This document shows, one piece after another, positions 46,152 to 60,599 of a stretch of 64,000 nucleotides of DNA; the first letter of the stretch is position 1; each line of letters opens with the position of its first letter. The stretch comes from Skermania sp. ID1734 (GTDB lineage: Bacteria > Actinomycetota > Actinomycetes > Mycobacteriales > Mycobacteriaceae), in NCBI RefSeq assembly GCF_007489285.1, contig NZ_VLIY01000016.1:1-64000 (forward strand), written 5' to 3'. Below the pieces are notes generated by a model. It worked only from the letters and a program-made list of their open reading frames with translations. It did no database searches and was not told the DNA's origin. The translations under genes were made by a program, and so were the position numbers.

Positions 46152-46283
46152 GGCGAAGGTGAGGATGTCATCGTGGGGTGGCCGCTAGGGCAGCAAGTCG
46201 GATATCCATGAGGACAGCCTCAAGAGCCACCATGACAAAAACGGACGCCTGCAGCGTGGCCTGTGGATAACCCGCTCCGGCGG

Positions 46284-46347
46284 CCGTGATCATGAGGAAG
46301 TCTCCACAACCATCAAGAAGGTAGTCGCGATTTGCTCATGATCACGG
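46284..46347. repeat. 64-bp inverted-repeat element, copy B
   Basis: CCGTGATCATGAG (46284-46296) and CTCATGATCACGG (46335-46347); same arms and total length as copy A. It lies 133 bp upstream of the DUF559 start. The remaining 46152-46283 stretch shows no gene. Confidence 0.9.
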
Positions 46348-46370
46348 CAGGAAGGGTGGGGATAACAGAG

Positions 46371-46406
46371 AAGTGGGCCGGTCCCGTACTGGAACCGGCC
46401 CACCTT
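46371..46406 (-). terminator. Terminator of rpoC
   Basis: Stem GTGGGCCGGT (46373-46382) with ACCGGCCCAC (46394-46403), 11-base loop, and a pyrimidine-rich tail on the minus strand (ttctctgtt). 13 bp after the rpoC stop. Confidence 0.8.
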
Positions 46407-46416
46407 CTTTTGACTC

Positions 46417-49400
46417 CTAGCGGTAGTCGCTGAACCCGTAGTCGTCCAGCGGCACGGCCGCACCAGTCGAGGCCCCGAACGCGTCCGGGCTGTAGTACTG
46501 GTCGTCGTAGGACGGGATGGCGTAGGCCGCGGCCCGCGCCTCCTCGGTCGGCTGCACCTGGATGTTGCGGTAACGGTTGATGCCGGTACCGGCCGGGATC
46601 AACTTACCGATGATCACGTTCTCCTTGAGACCGATCAGCTTGTCGCTGCGGCAGTTGATCGCCGCATCGGTAAGCACGCGAGTGGTCTCCTGGAACGACG
46701 CCGCCGACAGCCACGAGTCGGTGGCCAGCGACGCCTTCGTGATACCCATGAGTACCGGACGACCGGCAGCCGGCTCCCCACCCTCGGCGACGACGCGACG
46801 GTTGGCCGCCTCGAACTCCGAGCGCTCGGTCAACGAACCGGGCAGGAACTCCGTCGAGCCCGAGTCGATGATGGTCACCCGACGCAGCATCTGGCGAACG
46901 ATCACCTCGATGTGCTTGTCGTGGATCGACACACCCTGGCTCCGGTACACCTCCTGGACCTCGTTGACGAGGTGGATCTGCACCTGGCGCGGGCCCATGA
47001 CGCGCAGCACCTCGTGCGGATCCGCCGAGCCCTCCAGCAACTGCTGGCCGACATCGACGTGGTCACCATCGGCAAGCAGCCGCTCGGTGCCGTCGGAGTG
47101 CTTGAACACACGCAGCCGCTGACGCTTCGAGAGCTTGTCGTAGACAACTTCGTCGCTGCCGTCGTCGGGGATGATCGTGATCTTGTAGAACCGATCGTCG
47201 TCCTCGAGCCGGATCCGGCCGGAAACCTCCGCGATCGGCGCCTTGCCCTTGGGCACGCGCGCCTCGAAGAGTTCCTGGACACGGGGCAGACCGCCGGTGA
47301 TGTCCTCGCCGGCCACACCACCCTGGTGGAAGGTACGCATGGTCAGCTGCGTCCCGGGCTCACCGATGGACTGCGCGGCGACGATACCGACCGCCTCACC
47401 GATGTCCACCAGCTTGCCGGTGGCCATCGAGCGGCCATAGCAGGTGGCACACACGCCGGTTCCGGTCTCACAGGTGAGCACCGAACGGACCTTGACCTGC
47501 GCGATGCCCGCATTGAGCAGCGCCTCGATAGCCGGGTCGCCGAGGTCGGCGCCCGCGGCCACGATCACGTTGCCGTCAGCGTCGACAGCATCGGCGGCCA
47601 GTGTCCGGGCGTAGGTGCTCGTCTCCACGTGGGCGTCGCGCACCAGCGAGCCATCGGGCTGCCGTTCCGCGATGGTCGTGGTGATGCCGCGCTCGGTGCC
47701 GCAGTCGTGCTCGCGGACGATCACGTCCTGGCTGACGTCGACCAGACGACGGGTCAGGTAGCCCGAGTCGGCGGTACGAAGAGCGGTGTCGGCCAGACCC
47801 TTTCGAGCGCCGTGGGTGTTGATGAAGTACTCCAGCACCGTCAGGCCCTCCTTGAACGAGGACTTGATCGGCCGCGGGATGAACTCACCCTTCGGGTTGG
47901 TCACCAGACCCTTCATGCCGGCCAGCGAACGGACCTGCGTCATGTTGCCCGCCGCGCCCGACTTCACGATCATCGGGATCGGGTTGTCGTCCGGGAAGTG
48001 CTCCTCCATGGCCTTACCGACCTCTTCGGTCGCGACCTGCCAGATCTTGACCAGCGCGTTGTTGCGCTCCTGGTGGTCCAGGGCACCACGCTGGTACTTC
48101 TTCTCGATCTGCTCGGCCTGGGCCTCGAAGCGCTCCATGATCTCCGCCTTCTCCGGCGGCACCAGGACGTCCGACATGGACACGGTGACACCGGAGCGGG
48201 TGGCCCAGTAGAAACCGGCGTCCTTCAGCTTGTCGACGGTCTGCGCGACGACGATCATCGGGTAGCGCTCGGCCAGATCGTTGATGATCGTGGCCTGCCG
48301 CTTCTTCGGCATCTGCTCGTTGACGAACGGGTAGTCCGCCGGGAGCAGCTCGTTGAAGAGCACGCGACCCAGAGTCGTTTCGGTGGTCCACGCGTCGCCG
48401 CGGTGCCAGCCGTTCGGGAACAGCTCGGCCTCGACGTCCCGCGGCGGGCGCTGGTCAGTGAGCCGCACCTTGATCAGGGCCCGCACCGACAGGGCACCAC
48501 GGTCGACCGCCATGATCGCCTCGGCCGGCGAGGAATAGGTGCCCTGCTCCGGCTGGTCGTTGGTGGCCGGCCGGTATTCGCCGATCGCACCTTCCTCGAG
48601 CCGCGTCAGGTGGTACAGGCCCGTCACCATGTCCAGACGGGGCATGGCCAGCGGGCGACCCGACGCCGGGGACAGGATGTTGTTGCTCGACAGCATCAGG
48701 ATCCGGGCCTCGGCCTGCGCCTCGGCAGACAGCGGCAAGTGCACAGCCATCTGGTCACCGTCGAAGTCGGCGTTGAAGGCCTCACACACCAGCGGGTGCA
48801 GCTGAATGGCCTTACCTTCCACCAGCTGCGGCTCGAAGGCCTGAATGCCGAGGCGGTGCAGCGTCGGGGCACGGTTCAGCAGCACCGGGTGCTCGCCGAT
48901 GACCTCTTCGAGCACGTCCCACACCTGCGGGCGTTGCCGCTCCACCATCCGCTTGGCGGACTTGATGTTCTGTGCGTGGTTGAGGTCCACGAGCCGCTTC
49001 ATCACGAACGGCTTGAACAGCTCGAGCGCCATCAGCTTCGGCAGACCGCACTGGTGCAGTTTCAGCTGCGGACCGACGACGATCACGGAACGACCCGAGT
49101 AGTCGACGCGCTTACCGAGCAGGTTCTGCCGGAACCGGCCCTGCTTGCCCTTGAGCAGGTCGCTCAACGACTTCAGCGGGCGGTTGCCCGGTCCGGTGAC
49201 CGGACGTCCACGGCGGCCGTTGTCGAACAGCGCGTCCACCGACTCCTGCAGCATCCGCTTTTCGTTGTTGACGATGATCTCGGGCGCGCCGAGGTCGATC
49301 AGTCGCTTCAACCGGTTGTTGCGGTTGATCACGCGGCGGTACAGGTCATTGAGGTCGGAGGTGGCGAAGCGGCCACCGTCGAGCTGCACCATCGGCCGCA

Positions 49401-50370
49401 GCTCCGGCGGGATCACCGGAACCGCGTCGAGCACCATGCCCATCGGCGAGTTGCCGGTGCTCTGGAACGCCGCGACGACCTTGAGCCGCTTGAGCGCGCG
49501 CAGCTTCTTCTGGCCCTTGCCGCTGCGGATGGTCTCGCGCAGCGACTCGGCCTCGGCCTCGATGTCGAAGTTCTCCATCAACTTCTGGATCGCCTCGGCA
49601 CCCATCGCGCCGGTGAAGTACTCGCCGTAGCGGTCCTGCAGTTCGCGGTAGATCTGCTCGTCGAGGATCAACTGCTTGGGAGCGAGCTTGGTGAACGTGC
49701 TCCAGATCTCCTCGAGCCGGTCCAGCTCCCGCTGGGCGCGGTCACGGATCTGGCGCATCTCGCGCTCGCCGCCGTCCTTCACCTTGCGGCGGGCATCGGC
49801 CTTGGCGCCCTCCGCCTCGAGTGCCGCGAGGTCCTCTTCGAGCTTGCGCGCCCGCTCGGCCAGGTCGATGTCCCGCTGGTCGCTGACGCCCTTCTTCTCG
49901 ACCTCCATCTCGGCCTCGAGCGTCGACAGCTCGTTGTGTCGCAGCTCGTCGTCGACCGTGGTGATCACGTAGGCGGCGAAGTAGATGATCTTTTCCAGAT
50001 CCTTCGGCGCCAGGTCCAGCAGGTAGCCCAAGCGCGACGGGACGCCCTTGAAGTACCAAATGTGGGTGACCGGCGCGGCCAGCTCGATGTGGCCCATCCG
50101 CTCACGGCGCACCTTGGCGCGAGTCACCTCGACGCCACAGCGCTCACAAATAATGCCCTTGAAGCGCACGCGCTTGTACTTGCCGCAGTAGCACTCCCAG
50201 TCCCGGGTGGGACCGAAAATCTTCTCGCAGAACAAGCCATCCTTCTCCGGCTTGAGCGTACGGTAGTTGATGGTCTCCGGCTTCTTGACCTCACCGTAGG
50301 ACCACTGCCGAATGTCTTCGGCGGTGGCGAGGCCGATCCGGAGTTCATCGAAGAAGTTGACGTCTAGCAC
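46417..50370 (-). CDS. rpoC: RNA polymerase subunit beta'
   Basis: 1317 aa from GTG 50370 ([15 protein letters not shown]), with GGAAG upstream; matches the mycobacterial length of 1316-1317. ATG 50391 would add seven unlikely residues. Zinc site [23 protein letters not shown], catalytic [12 protein letters not shown], bridge-helix region and the actinobacterial C-terminus ending DDYGFSDYR. 64 bp downstream of rpoB. Confidence 0.98.
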   Translation of the reverse strand: MLDVNFFDELRIGLATAEDIRQWSYGEVKKPETINYRTLKPEKDGLFCEKIFGPTRDWECYCGKYKRVRFKGIICERCGVEVTRAKVRRERMGHIELAAPVTHIWYFKGVPSRLGYLLDLAPKDLEKIIYFAAYVITTVDDELRHNELSTLEAEMEVEKKGVSDQRDIDLAERARKLEEDLAALEAEGAKADARRKVKDGGEREMRQIRDRAQRELDRLEEIWSTFTKLAPKQLILDEQIYRELQDRYGEYFTGAMGAEAIQKLMENFDIEAEAESLRETIRSGKGQKKLRALKRLKVVAAFQSTGNSPMGMVLDAVPVIPPELRPMVQLDGGRFATSDLNDLYRRVINRNNRLKRLIDLGAPEIIVNNEKRMLQESVDALFDNGRRGRPVTGPGNRPLKSLSDLLKGKQGRFRQNLLGKRVDYSGRSVIVVGPQLKLHQCGLPKLMALELFKPFVMKRLVDLNHAQNIKSAKRMVERQRPQVWDVLEEVIGEHPVLLNRAPTLHRLGIQAFEPQLVEGKAIQLHPLVCEAFNADFDGDQMAVHLPLSAEAQAEARILMLSSNNILSPASGRPLAMPRLDMVTGLYHLTRLEEGAIGEYRPATNDQPEQGTYSSPAEAIMAVDRGALSVRALIKVRLTDQRPPRDVEAELFPNGWHRGDAWTTETTLGRVLFNELLPADYPFVNEQMPKKRQATIINDLAERYPMIVVAQTVDKLKDAGFYWATRSGVTVSMSDVLVPPEKAEIMERFEAQAEQIEKKYQRGALDHQERNNALVKIWQVATEEVGKAMEEHFPDDNPIPMIVKSGAAGNMTQVRSLAGMKGLVTNPKGEFIPRPIKSSFKEGLTVLEYFINTHGARKGLADTALRTADSGYLTRRLVDVSQDVIVREHDCGTERGITTTIAERQPDGSLVRDAHVETSTYARTLAADAVDADGNVIVAAGADLGDPAIEALLNAGIAQVKVRSVLTCETGTGVCATCYGRSMATGKLVDIGEAVGIVAAQSIGEPGTQLTMRTFHQGGVAGEDITGGLPRVQELFEARVPKGKAPIAEVSGRIRLEDDDRFYKITIIPDDGSDEVVYDKLSKRQRLRVFKHSDGTERLLADGDHVDVGQQLLEGSADPHEVLRVMGPRQVQIHLVNEVQEVYRSQGVSIHDKHIEVIVRQMLRRVTIIDSGSTEFLPGSLTERSEFEAANRRVVAEGGEPAAGRPVLMGITKASLATDSWLSAASFQETTRVLTDAAINCRSDKLIGLKENVIIGKLIPAGTGINRYRNIQVQPTEEARAAAYAIPSYDDQYYSPDAFGASTGAAVPLDDYGFSDYR

Positions 50371-50434
50371 GCCGTAACTTCCTTTCCCCAAAACTGGGTT
50401 TTGGTTGCTGCCAAAATTCGATTAAGTCGGACTG

Positions 50435-53959
<3,525 letters not shown>

Positions 53960-54305
53960 CGCTGTTTTTTGCTACGAATTTCGCTGGTCACGACCCGAAC
54001 GAAACTCGTCCACAGCAGGCGGAAAGCAACCACCGAAAATGGCGGATTCAGCGATGCAGTCGAGAGGTGGACAGGAGGCAGCCAGCGCAACGTCCGAACT
54101 TACACCATATTCGGCGCCATGTCTAGCGGCAGCAGAAATAACACCCGAGCCGAGTGCCCCGCGCAGTCATTGCGGCGGGACACCTACCGCTGGCTCTTCA
54201 GGTGTATCTCGGGTGCATCTGGCGAAGATTGTTGCATGTTATGGCCAATAGAGTGACTCGTACGAGCGGCCGCGTCAAGGTTTACGGCGGTGTTTGGCGC
54301 GTCGA
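53960..54305 (-). promoter_or_regulatory. Upstream region of rpoB
   Basis: 346 bp without a gene between rpoB and the last Mce-associated gene. A possible -10 (TATGGT on the minus strand, 54104-54109) is seen, but the matching -35 is poor (CTGCCG). This implies a leader of about 140 bases. No hairpin terminator for the mce operon was recognised here, so read-through into rpoB cannot be excluded. Confidence 0.35.
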
Positions 54306-55049
54306 TCACCGATCGACGATGTTGGAAGCCACCCAGTTGTCGCCTGATTTCACCATGTCCACGACGATCGGCCCCGACGCACTGTCCTGGGCCACGCCCT
54401 TGTTGGTGGCGCTCACGGTCAGGTTGACGAGCAGTTCCGCCCTATCGCCATTGAGCAGCGTGACGCCGATCGGGTCGACGGTCGCATCCGTCTTGGTCTG
54501 CGCTTGCTTGACTGCGGCGACGGTCTGTCCGACGGTCTGGTCGAACTTCTTGCGCATGTCGTCGGTGATGACTTGGCGGGCCTTGTCCGGGTAGCCGTCG
54601 ATGTGCTCGTAGTCGTAGCTGTAGAGCGTCTTCAGCGCGTTCTCGGTGGCCGCCTTCACCTGCTCGGTCTTCGCCGTGTCGACATAGGCTTCGTTGGACA
54701 CCCGAGCCCCCGGCTTGAACGCGGCGAGTGCCGCGATGATGCCGAAGACCACGGTGACCACGCCGAGGATCGCGACGAGCCGCCAATTCCGGTCCGGGAC
54801 GCGGCGCAGACTCGCGAAACGCTCGCTTGGTCCTGCGGCGGCGACGTCCGGCGCCGGTTGGGTTGAGTCCGCCTGCTCTTTGCGGCGCAGCGACGAGCCG
54901 GATCCACGCCGAAAGGCCGGCGTCTTCCGGGTCGGTTCGGCCGCCGGCTGCTCGGCCGGTTCGGGCGCGGGCTTACGACCCGGCGTTGAGCTCCCTGCCA
55001 CGCGGGGCCGACGCGAAGTGTTCGGACGATTACGACGATTCGTTGCCAT
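54306..55049 (-). CDS. Mce-associated membrane protein
   Basis: 247 aa. A ~90-residue disordered, Arg/Pro/Ala-rich cytoplasmic start (NTSRRPRVAGSSTPGRKPAPEP), one TM helix around 93-115 (LVAILGVVTVVFGIIAALAAF), then a periplasmic cystatin/NTF2-like domain with TLYSYDYEHIDGYPDKARQVITDDMRKKF. Matches Mas/Mce-accessory proteins that stabilise Mce complexes. 29 bp after the related gene. Confidence 0.85.
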   Translation of the reverse strand: MATNRRNRPNTSRRPRVAGSSTPGRKPAPEPAEQPAAEPTRKTPAFRRGSGSSLRRKEQADSTQPAPDVAAAGPSERFASLRRVPDRNWRLVAILGVVTVVFGIIAALAAFKPGARVSNEAYVDTAKTEQVKAATENALKTLYSYDYEHIDGYPDKARQVITDDMRKKFDQTVGQTVAAVKQAQTKTDATVDPIGVTLLNGDRAELLVNLTVSATNKGVAQDSASGPIVVDMVKSGDNWVASNIVDR

Positions 55050-55078
55050 CAGCGAAAAATCCCTAAGTCAAATACAGA

Positions 55079-55783
55079 TCAACGACCGGCCGGAGCGGGT
55101 GCCGGCGTTGCCGGCGGCGCGGCGCCACCCTGGTCGACCTGCGGGGTGTCGAGCAGCACCGGCGGGCCCAGCGAAGTGGCCTGCGTCGCCTTCCAGACAT
55201 CACCGACCTTCTTCATCGCCAGCGTCCAGGTCACCCGCTGCTTCGTGGGCTTCTGGTCCGGCATAGTCGAAGTCTGGGTGAGGACCACCATGGCCTTGGC
55301 CGTGTCATCGTCGGTGTTCAGCTCGGTGATCGTCGCGCCCATCACCGTCGACTCCAGCCGGGTCTTGCTGGAACTCGCCAGTTGCTTGAGTTTGTCCCGG
55401 TTCGAGTTGATCTGGTCGAGCATGTCATCGGCCGACGACGACTGCATCAGCGCAATGCTGCCGTCGATGTTGTCGGGATTCATCGAGTTCAGGTTCACCG
55501 CCGCTTGCCGCGCGCCGTCGAGAGCGGCCTCACGGGTGTCGGCGCGAGGCTGCTCCACGAACGCAGCGTGTACCCACCCGAAACCACCCCAGCCGGGGGC
55601 GAACACGAAGAAGCATGCGGCGACCACGCTGGCCACGGCCAGTATCGCCATGACCGCCGTGGCTACCGGCAGCAGCCACGATCGGCCAGTTTCGTTCGTC
55701 TCCTCGCTGATCTCCTCGGGAAACCGTTCGCTGGGAAATTCTTCGTTGTCTTCGTTGCTGACCGCGGGGTCGTCTGCACTCAC
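55079..55783 (-). CDS. Mce-associated membrane protein
   Basis: 234 aa. Acidic cytoplasmic start (EDNEEFPSERFPEEISEETNE), TM helix around 37-60 (LLPVATAVMAILAVASVVAAC), periplasmic domain with AALDGARQAAVNLNSMNPDNID and a proline/alanine-rich end. Second accessory protein of the operon, 13 bp after mceF. Confidence 0.85.
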   Translation of the reverse strand: MSADDPAVSNEDNEEFPSERFPEEISEETNETGRSWLLPVATAVMAILAVASVVAACFFVFAPGWGGFGWVHAAFVEQPRADTREAALDGARQAAVNLNSMNPDNIDGSIALMQSSSADDMLDQINSNRDKLKQLASSSKTRLESTVMGATITELNTDDDTAKAMVVLTQTSTMPDQKPTKQRVTWTLAMKKVGDVWKATQATSLGPPVLLDTPQVDQGGAAPPATPAPAPAGR

Positions 55784-55796
55784 ACTTTTAACCTAG

Positions 55797-57047
55797 TCAT
55801 CGCTTGGGAACCACACCGATCAGCGTCGACAGCTGCGTAGCGATCGGCGTGAGATTGAGCTTATCCGGATCAGTCTTGGGCACATTGTCCCACGGCTGCG
55901 GAACGGACGGGTCGTCGTAGATCACGCTCTTCTGTCCGCGGACGTCCGTGGCGTTGCCCTCGGGCACCTTACAGCCGGCGTTCGTGTTGAACGGAATATC
56001 GTCGCGGCTGTCATCGAAGTTCGGGTTCTGCGCCTTCATCTGCGCGAGCATCTGATAGGTGCTCTCGTAGCCGACCGTGCAAGATACCGGGTTATTCGTC
56101 TCCAGCACCAACCCGAGGTGCACAGTGCCATCACCCGGCGCGACGCCCGAGCCACCGATGGACAGCCCTGGCAGCAACTGCAGCAGCGGCTTCAGGTTGA
56201 ACGCCTTCGGCGCCACCGTGACCATCGTCTGATGCAGGTTCGTCAGGTCGGTAGTAAGCGCGGTACCGCTGTCGGTGATGAGCTTGCCCAGCTCGCCACT
56301 GAAATCGAGCCCGGTGTCGACGAGTCGCCGGACGTCTGGATCGGAGTCGCGCAACTGTGCGGTAACTGACTGCAGCCCGACGCTGTAGGAGCCGATCGCA
56401 TTTGCCTGTTCGGCCTGAGTGTCGAGGAAGGTGCGGCCGTCGCGGATCAACGCGAGGGTCTGCGGCAGCGAGTCCTTGAAGGTCTCACTGAAGTTCGTCA
56501 CCGAGTCCACCAAGGACTGCAGGTTGTCGCCCTGGCCGTCGAATGCCACGCCGAGCTGGGCCACCGCGGTGTGCAGGTCGTCCAACGGCACCGATTTCGC
56601 CAGCGAGTTGACGTTGGCCAGCACATCCTGAACCGGGGTCGGAATCTTTGTCCGGCTGACCGGGATGACCGAACCCGACTCCAGGTACGGGCCGTTGTCG
56701 GTCTCCGGGCGCAGATCGACGTACTGCTCACCAATGGCCGACCGGTCCGCGACGGCGGCCTTCGTGGACGCCGGGATCTTTGGTGCGCTGCTGTCGATCA
56801 GCAGTTGCACGTTGATGCCGTCCCGCGTGAGCGTCATGTCGCCTACCCGGCCCACCGGCACACCGCGATAGGTGACTTCGGCGTTCGGGAAGACACCGCC
56901 GGAGTCGGGTAATTGCACCGTGACCGGGTACTGACGGAAGCCGAGCAGCTTGTCGATCCGCGCGTAGCGCGCACCCACGTAGATGATGCCCAACACCGCG
57001 ATGATGACGAACGCGGCGAGTTGGATACGTACCGTACGTGACCTCAT
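55797..57047 (-). CDS. mceF: Mce protein F
   Basis: 416 aa. N-terminal TM helix (LAAFVIIAVLGIIYVGARYA), MCE domain with VTVQLPDSGGVFPNAEVTYRGVPVGRV and IPASTKAAVADRSAIGEQYVDL, then a long helical region and a C-terminal tail. Forms the hexameric lipid-transfer needle with MceA-E. Start overlaps the mceE stop by four bases. Confidence 0.92.
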   Translation of the reverse strand: MRSRTVRIQLAAFVIIAVLGIIYVGARYARIDKLLGFRQYPVTVQLPDSGGVFPNAEVTYRGVPVGRVGDMTLTRDGINVQLLIDSSAPKIPASTKAAVADRSAIGEQYVDLRPETDNGPYLESGSVIPVSRTKIPTPVQDVLANVNSLAKSVPLDDLHTAVAQLGVAFDGQGDNLQSLVDSVTNFSETFKDSLPQTLALIRDGRTFLDTQAEQANAIGSYSVGLQSVTAQLRDSDPDVRRLVDTGLDFSGELGKLITDSGTALTTDLTNLHQTMVTVAPKAFNLKPLLQLLPGLSIGGSGVAPGDGTVHLGLVLETNNPVSCTVGYESTYQMLAQMKAQNPNFDDSRDDIPFNTNAGCKVPEGNATDVRGQKSVIYDDPSVPQPWDNVPKTDPDKLNLTPIATQLSTLIGVVPKR

Positions 57048-58312
57048 CGCGGACCCACCCCTAGTTGCTTGAGCAGCGAACCCATCGGATCGGAGACCGG
57101 CGCACCGGGCGCAGGAACGCCAGGCTGCGGTATCGGGTTGGGAATGATGGGCGGCAACGGTAACAGCGAAACGGTCGGCCAGCCCGGTCGCGGACCGTTG
57201 CCGTTGTAGTACGGGTTGGTCGGATTGACCGGGACCGGGCGACCCGGCGGCGGGTAGTAGACCGGGTCGGCCTTACCGACGCCCAGGTTCGACAATGCAT
57301 CGCCGACCTGCAGGTCCACCGAGGCGAACAGGTTCATCGAACCACCGTGCAGTGCGGGCAAGCTCGAGTCCGGGAACGGATACGTCGGAACCAGCGGCAG
57401 TGAAGTCACCAAATCCGGCGCGGCCTTCCCGAGCGCCTGCAGTGTCGGGCGCAAGGACCGCAGATCGGTGATCAGGTTCTGCTTGGAATTGTTGAGCACG
57501 TCGTAGCCGACCTTGCCCAAGCGGTCGAGCTGGCCCAGCATGGCGACCAACTGCGGACGCTGTTCCTGCAGGATGCCGACGCCCTTCGGCAACTCGTCGA
57601 TCAGCTTGCCCAGTTGGTCGTTCTGCTGGCTGACTCGGGTGCTGAGGGTGTCTAGGCCGTCGAGCGACTTGGTGATCGAGTCGACCTGTTCTTCGAGGCC
57701 GCTGATCAACGTGTTCGCCTGCTCGAGCAACGCGCGCACCTGCGGTTCGCGGCCGCCGACTGCCTTGTTCAGCTCCGTCACGATCGGCTGCAACTGCGCC
57801 ACTCCGCCGCCGTTCAGCAGCAACGACAGTGCGCCGAAGATCTCCTCGATCTCCACCGCGTGCCGGGTGCGCGACAACGGAATGACCGCGCCATCGGCAA
57901 GTCGCTGCGCCGACGGATTCTCTTTGGGCGCCTCGAGCGACACGAACTTCTCACCGAGGAGGTTGGTCTGTTTGACCTCCGCGGTCGCGTTGGCAGGCAG
58001 GCTCACCGAGTTGTTGATCTCCGTCTTGACGTTCGCGGTCCAGCCGCTCGGGCCCACGGAGATGCTGTCGACCTTGCCGACGGAAATACCGTCGACCTTG
58101 ACCGAAGATTGCGGCACCAGGTCGAGCACGTTGTCGAACTGCACAGTGATGTGCAGCGGGTGATCGCCAACGTCGGCGCCACCGGGCAACGGGACCGAGG
58201 AAACTCCCTGTGAACAGGACGACGCAAACAGCGCCACGGTGCACAGCCCGGAACCGACCGCCGCGACCCGGATTTTCCGGGGAATTGGCCGCAGTGAAAT
58301 CGATTTACGCAT
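57044..58312 (-). CDS. mceE: Mce protein E, lipoprotein
   Basis: 422 aa from ATG 58312. Signal peptide with a lipobox ending FASSC (Cys33), so it is the lipid-anchored subunit (LprK type). MCE domain ITVQFDNVLDLVPQSSVKVDGISVGKVDSI, helical region, then a Pro/Gly/Asn-rich tail (PPPGRPVPVNPTNPYYNGNG). Confidence 0.92.
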   Translation of the reverse strand: MRKSISLRPIPRKIRVAAVGSGLCTVALFASSCSQGVSSVPLPGGADVGDHPLHITVQFDNVLDLVPQSSVKVDGISVGKVDSISVGPSGWTANVKTEINNSVSLPANATAEVKQTNLLGEKFVSLEAPKENPSAQRLADGAVIPLSRTRHAVEIEEIFGALSLLLNGGGVAQLQPIVTELNKAVGGREPQVRALLEQANTLISGLEEQVDSITKSLDGLDTLSTRVSQQNDQLGKLIDELPKGVGILQEQRPQLVAMLGQLDRLGKVGYDVLNNSKQNLITDLRSLRPTLQALGKAAPDLVTSLPLVPTYPFPDSSLPALHGGSMNLFASVDLQVGDALSNLGVGKADPVYYPPPGRPVPVNPTNPYYNGNGPRPGWPTVSLLPLPPIIPNPIPQPGVPAPGAPVSDPMGSLLKQLGVGPR

Positions 58313-59604
58313 CACCGACCCCCTTGCTGCTGCGACGGTGCCACACCGTCGGTCTGGCGCGGGGAGGGATTGCCCGGCACCGTTCCGGGCAGCGGAGCCC
58401 GCTGCTCGTTTTCACCGCTGAGGATGCCGAACGGCAGGTTCAGCGTCGGCGTCTTGATGCCCGCGGTGATTTGGTCCATTACCCGGGTGCAGTTATCGAG
58501 GATCGGCTTCATCTGCCGGCCGAGGGCCTCGAACTGCGGGTCGCCCGGCTTCAACTTGCCGAAGTCGATCAGCTTGCACAGCGTGCCGAACGGATCCTGC
58601 AACTGCGGGAAGTACGGGCGCATGTCGAGCGTGCCGGATTCCGCGTTGTGGACATTGACCAGGTTGCTGGCGGTCACCGGCAGGATAGCCAACACCTTGG
58701 CCAGGTTGTCGCGCTGGTCAGCCAGCGTCTTGGTGAGGGTGGTCAGGCTTTCGGAGTTGCTGTGCAGCAGATCCTGATTGTCGTGCACGAATCGGGCCAC
58801 GTCACCGAGCGACACCGAGATCAGGTTCAGCGACTTACCCAGGTCCTCGCGCTCGCCCGACAGGAAGGTGGACAGGTCGGCAAGCTGGCTGTTGAACTGC
58901 CGAACCTGGTCGTCGTTGGCGGCCAGCATGCTCACGAACGTCTGCAAATTCTTCACTGTGTCGAAGAAGTCGCCGCGGCTGTCGGACAGGTACCGCGCAG
59001 CCTTGGACAGATTCGTGATGCTGGTCCGCAGCGCTTCACCGTTGTTGTTGAAGTTGGCGGCAGCGGTGTGCACGAGGTCGGTGAGTGCGCCGTTCTTGTT
59101 GGCACCGTTTGGCCCGAGTGCCTTGGACAGCTTGTTGACGCTGGCGTAGAGCTGGTCCACCTCGACTGGAGTTGCGGTCCGGCTCAACGGGATGGTGGCC
59201 TCGCGCGCCATCTTCTCCCCGCCGCTGTAGGCGGGAGTGAGCTGGATGAAGCGGTCGGACACGATCGACGGGACAATCTGGACGGCCTTCGCGTCGGCCG
59301 GAACGTCGTACTTCCGGTTGACGCTCATCTCGACCTTGACCTGGCTGCCCTCGGGCTCCACCGAGTCGATCTTGCCGACCGGCACGCCCAGGATGCGGAC
59401 CTCGGATCCCGAGTAGATGCCTACTGCGGAATCGAAGTAGGCCGTGATCTTGGTGGTCGTGGCCCGCTGGAACAGCCACCAGCCGAGCCAGCCCAGGCCG
59501 ATCAGCACGACCACGATCAGGGCGATCGGCGCAACCTTGCGCACCCGCGCACGCCGGTCCGACACGGTCGATTCATCGAGATTCTGCTCAGTGTTTTCGC
59601 TCAT
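58312..59604 (-). CDS. mceD: Mce protein D
   Basis: 430 aa. Charged N-terminus, TM helix (IALIVVVLIGLGWLGWWLF), MCE domain KITAYFDSAVGIYSGSEVRILGVPVGKIDSV, helical repeats and a disordered Q/G-rich end. Two bases after mceC, and overlapping mceE. Confidence 0.92.
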   Translation of the reverse strand: MSENTEQNLDESTVSDRRARVRKVAPIALIVVVLIGLGWLGWWLFQRATTTKITAYFDSAVGIYSGSEVRILGVPVGKIDSVEPEGSQVKVEMSVNRKYDVPADAKAVQIVPSIVSDRFIQLTPAYSGGEKMAREATIPLSRTATPVEVDQLYASVNKLSKALGPNGANKNGALTDLVHTAAANFNNNGEALRTSITNLSKAARYLSDSRGDFFDTVKNLQTFVSMLAANDDQVRQFNSQLADLSTFLSGEREDLGKSLNLISVSLGDVARFVHDNQDLLHSNSESLTTLTKTLADQRDNLAKVLAILPVTASNLVNVHNAESGTLDMRPYFPQLQDPFGTLCKLIDFGKLKPGDPQFEALGRQMKPILDNCTRVMDQITAGIKTPTLNLPFGILSGENEQRAPLPGTVPGNPSPRQTDGVAPSQQQGGR

Positions 59605-59606
59605 GG

Positions 59607-60599
59607 CTACTGCCCAAACTTTCGAATGGGATCACGGTAACCGGGGATAGCCGGCAATCCGGGCGGGGTCAGGTTGGTGACGACGACGTCAAACCAGCGG
59701 CCAGTTCCGAGGACGTCTGCATACACGCCGTAGAACGGTGCTGCGAGCTCGAGTGTCTTGTTGAGGTTCTGCTCGTTCTTGTTCAAAAGGTCCACGGCTG
59801 CCTGGAGGTTGACGAGCGTCGGGCCGATCTGTGCCTCGTTGTCATGGACGAAAGCGGTCAGTTCGGTCGACAGCGTTTGGGACGTGGTCAACAACTGGTG
59901 AATCGCCTGCTGCCGGAAGTTGAGCTCGGCGAGCAATTCGCCACCCCGCGACAGCAACTTCTGGAAGTCGTCGTTGCGGTCGGAAAGGATCTTCGAGGTG
60001 GTCTTGGTCGCGGCGAACAGCTTCTTCAACTGCGTGTCGCGCTTGGCGAGCGTGTCCGACAGCCGGGCAACACCGTCAATCGCGCTGCGGATCTCCGGCG
60101 GCGTCCCTGCCATGGCCTGATCGAGGACCTCGAAGCTTTGGGCGAGCTGATTCGTGTCGATCTCACCGGTGGTCTTCGCAAGGTCGCTGAATGCCTCGAT
60201 GACGTCGTACGGCGAAGTGGTCCGCGACAGTGGGATCACCTGGGTCGGGTCGAGCATCTTGTCGCCCTGCGGGTCCAGCGCCAGGTACTTCTTACCCAGC
60301 AGCGTCTTGATCTGGATCGAGGCCGTGGTGTCATTGCCGACCCACGCATTCTTGGTGCGGAAGGCGACTATCACCTTGTTGCCGTCGAGGCTGACGTCGG
60401 TGACCTTACCGACCTTCACCCCGGCGATGCGGACCTCGTTGCCCTTCTTCAACCCGGCGGCCTCACTGAACTGGGCCTTGTACTGCGCGCCCGCGCCAAT
60501 GATGGGCAGCTCACTGATGAAGAATGCGGAGATCGTGATCAGCAGCACGATGAAGATGCTGAGGAACCCGATCATCGCCGGACTTCGCCTGCGTTCCAT
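59607..60599 (-). CDS. mceC: Mce protein C
   Basis: 330 aa, short for the set since it lacks a long C-terminal tail. TM helix (IGFLSIFIVLLITISAFFI), MCE domain YKAQFSEAAGLKKGNEVRIAGVKVGKVTDV, then helices. ATG overlaps the mceB stop. Confidence 0.92.
   Translation of the reverse strand: MERRRSPAMIGFLSIFIVLLITISAFFISELPIIGAGAQYKAQFSEAAGLKKGNEVRIAGVKVGKVTDVSLDGNKVIVAFRTKNAWVGNDTTASIQIKTLLGKKYLALDPQGDKMLDPTQVIPLSRTTSPYDVIEAFSDLAKTTGEIDTNQLAQSFEVLDQAMAGTPPEIRSAIDGVARLSDTLAKRDTQLKKLFAATKTTSKILSDRNDDFQKLLSRGGELLAELNFRQQAIHQLLTTSQTLSTELTAFVHDNEAQIGPTLVNLQAAVDLLNKNEQNLNKTLELAAPFYGVYADVLGTGRWFDVVVTNLTPPGLPAIPGYRDPIRKFGQ

Noticed and set aside
46912-50367. Very long open frame (1151 codons) antisense to rpoC
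   Set aside because: Mirror of rpoC codon bias in high-GC DNA; composition is dominated by H, R, D, L and V with no domain.
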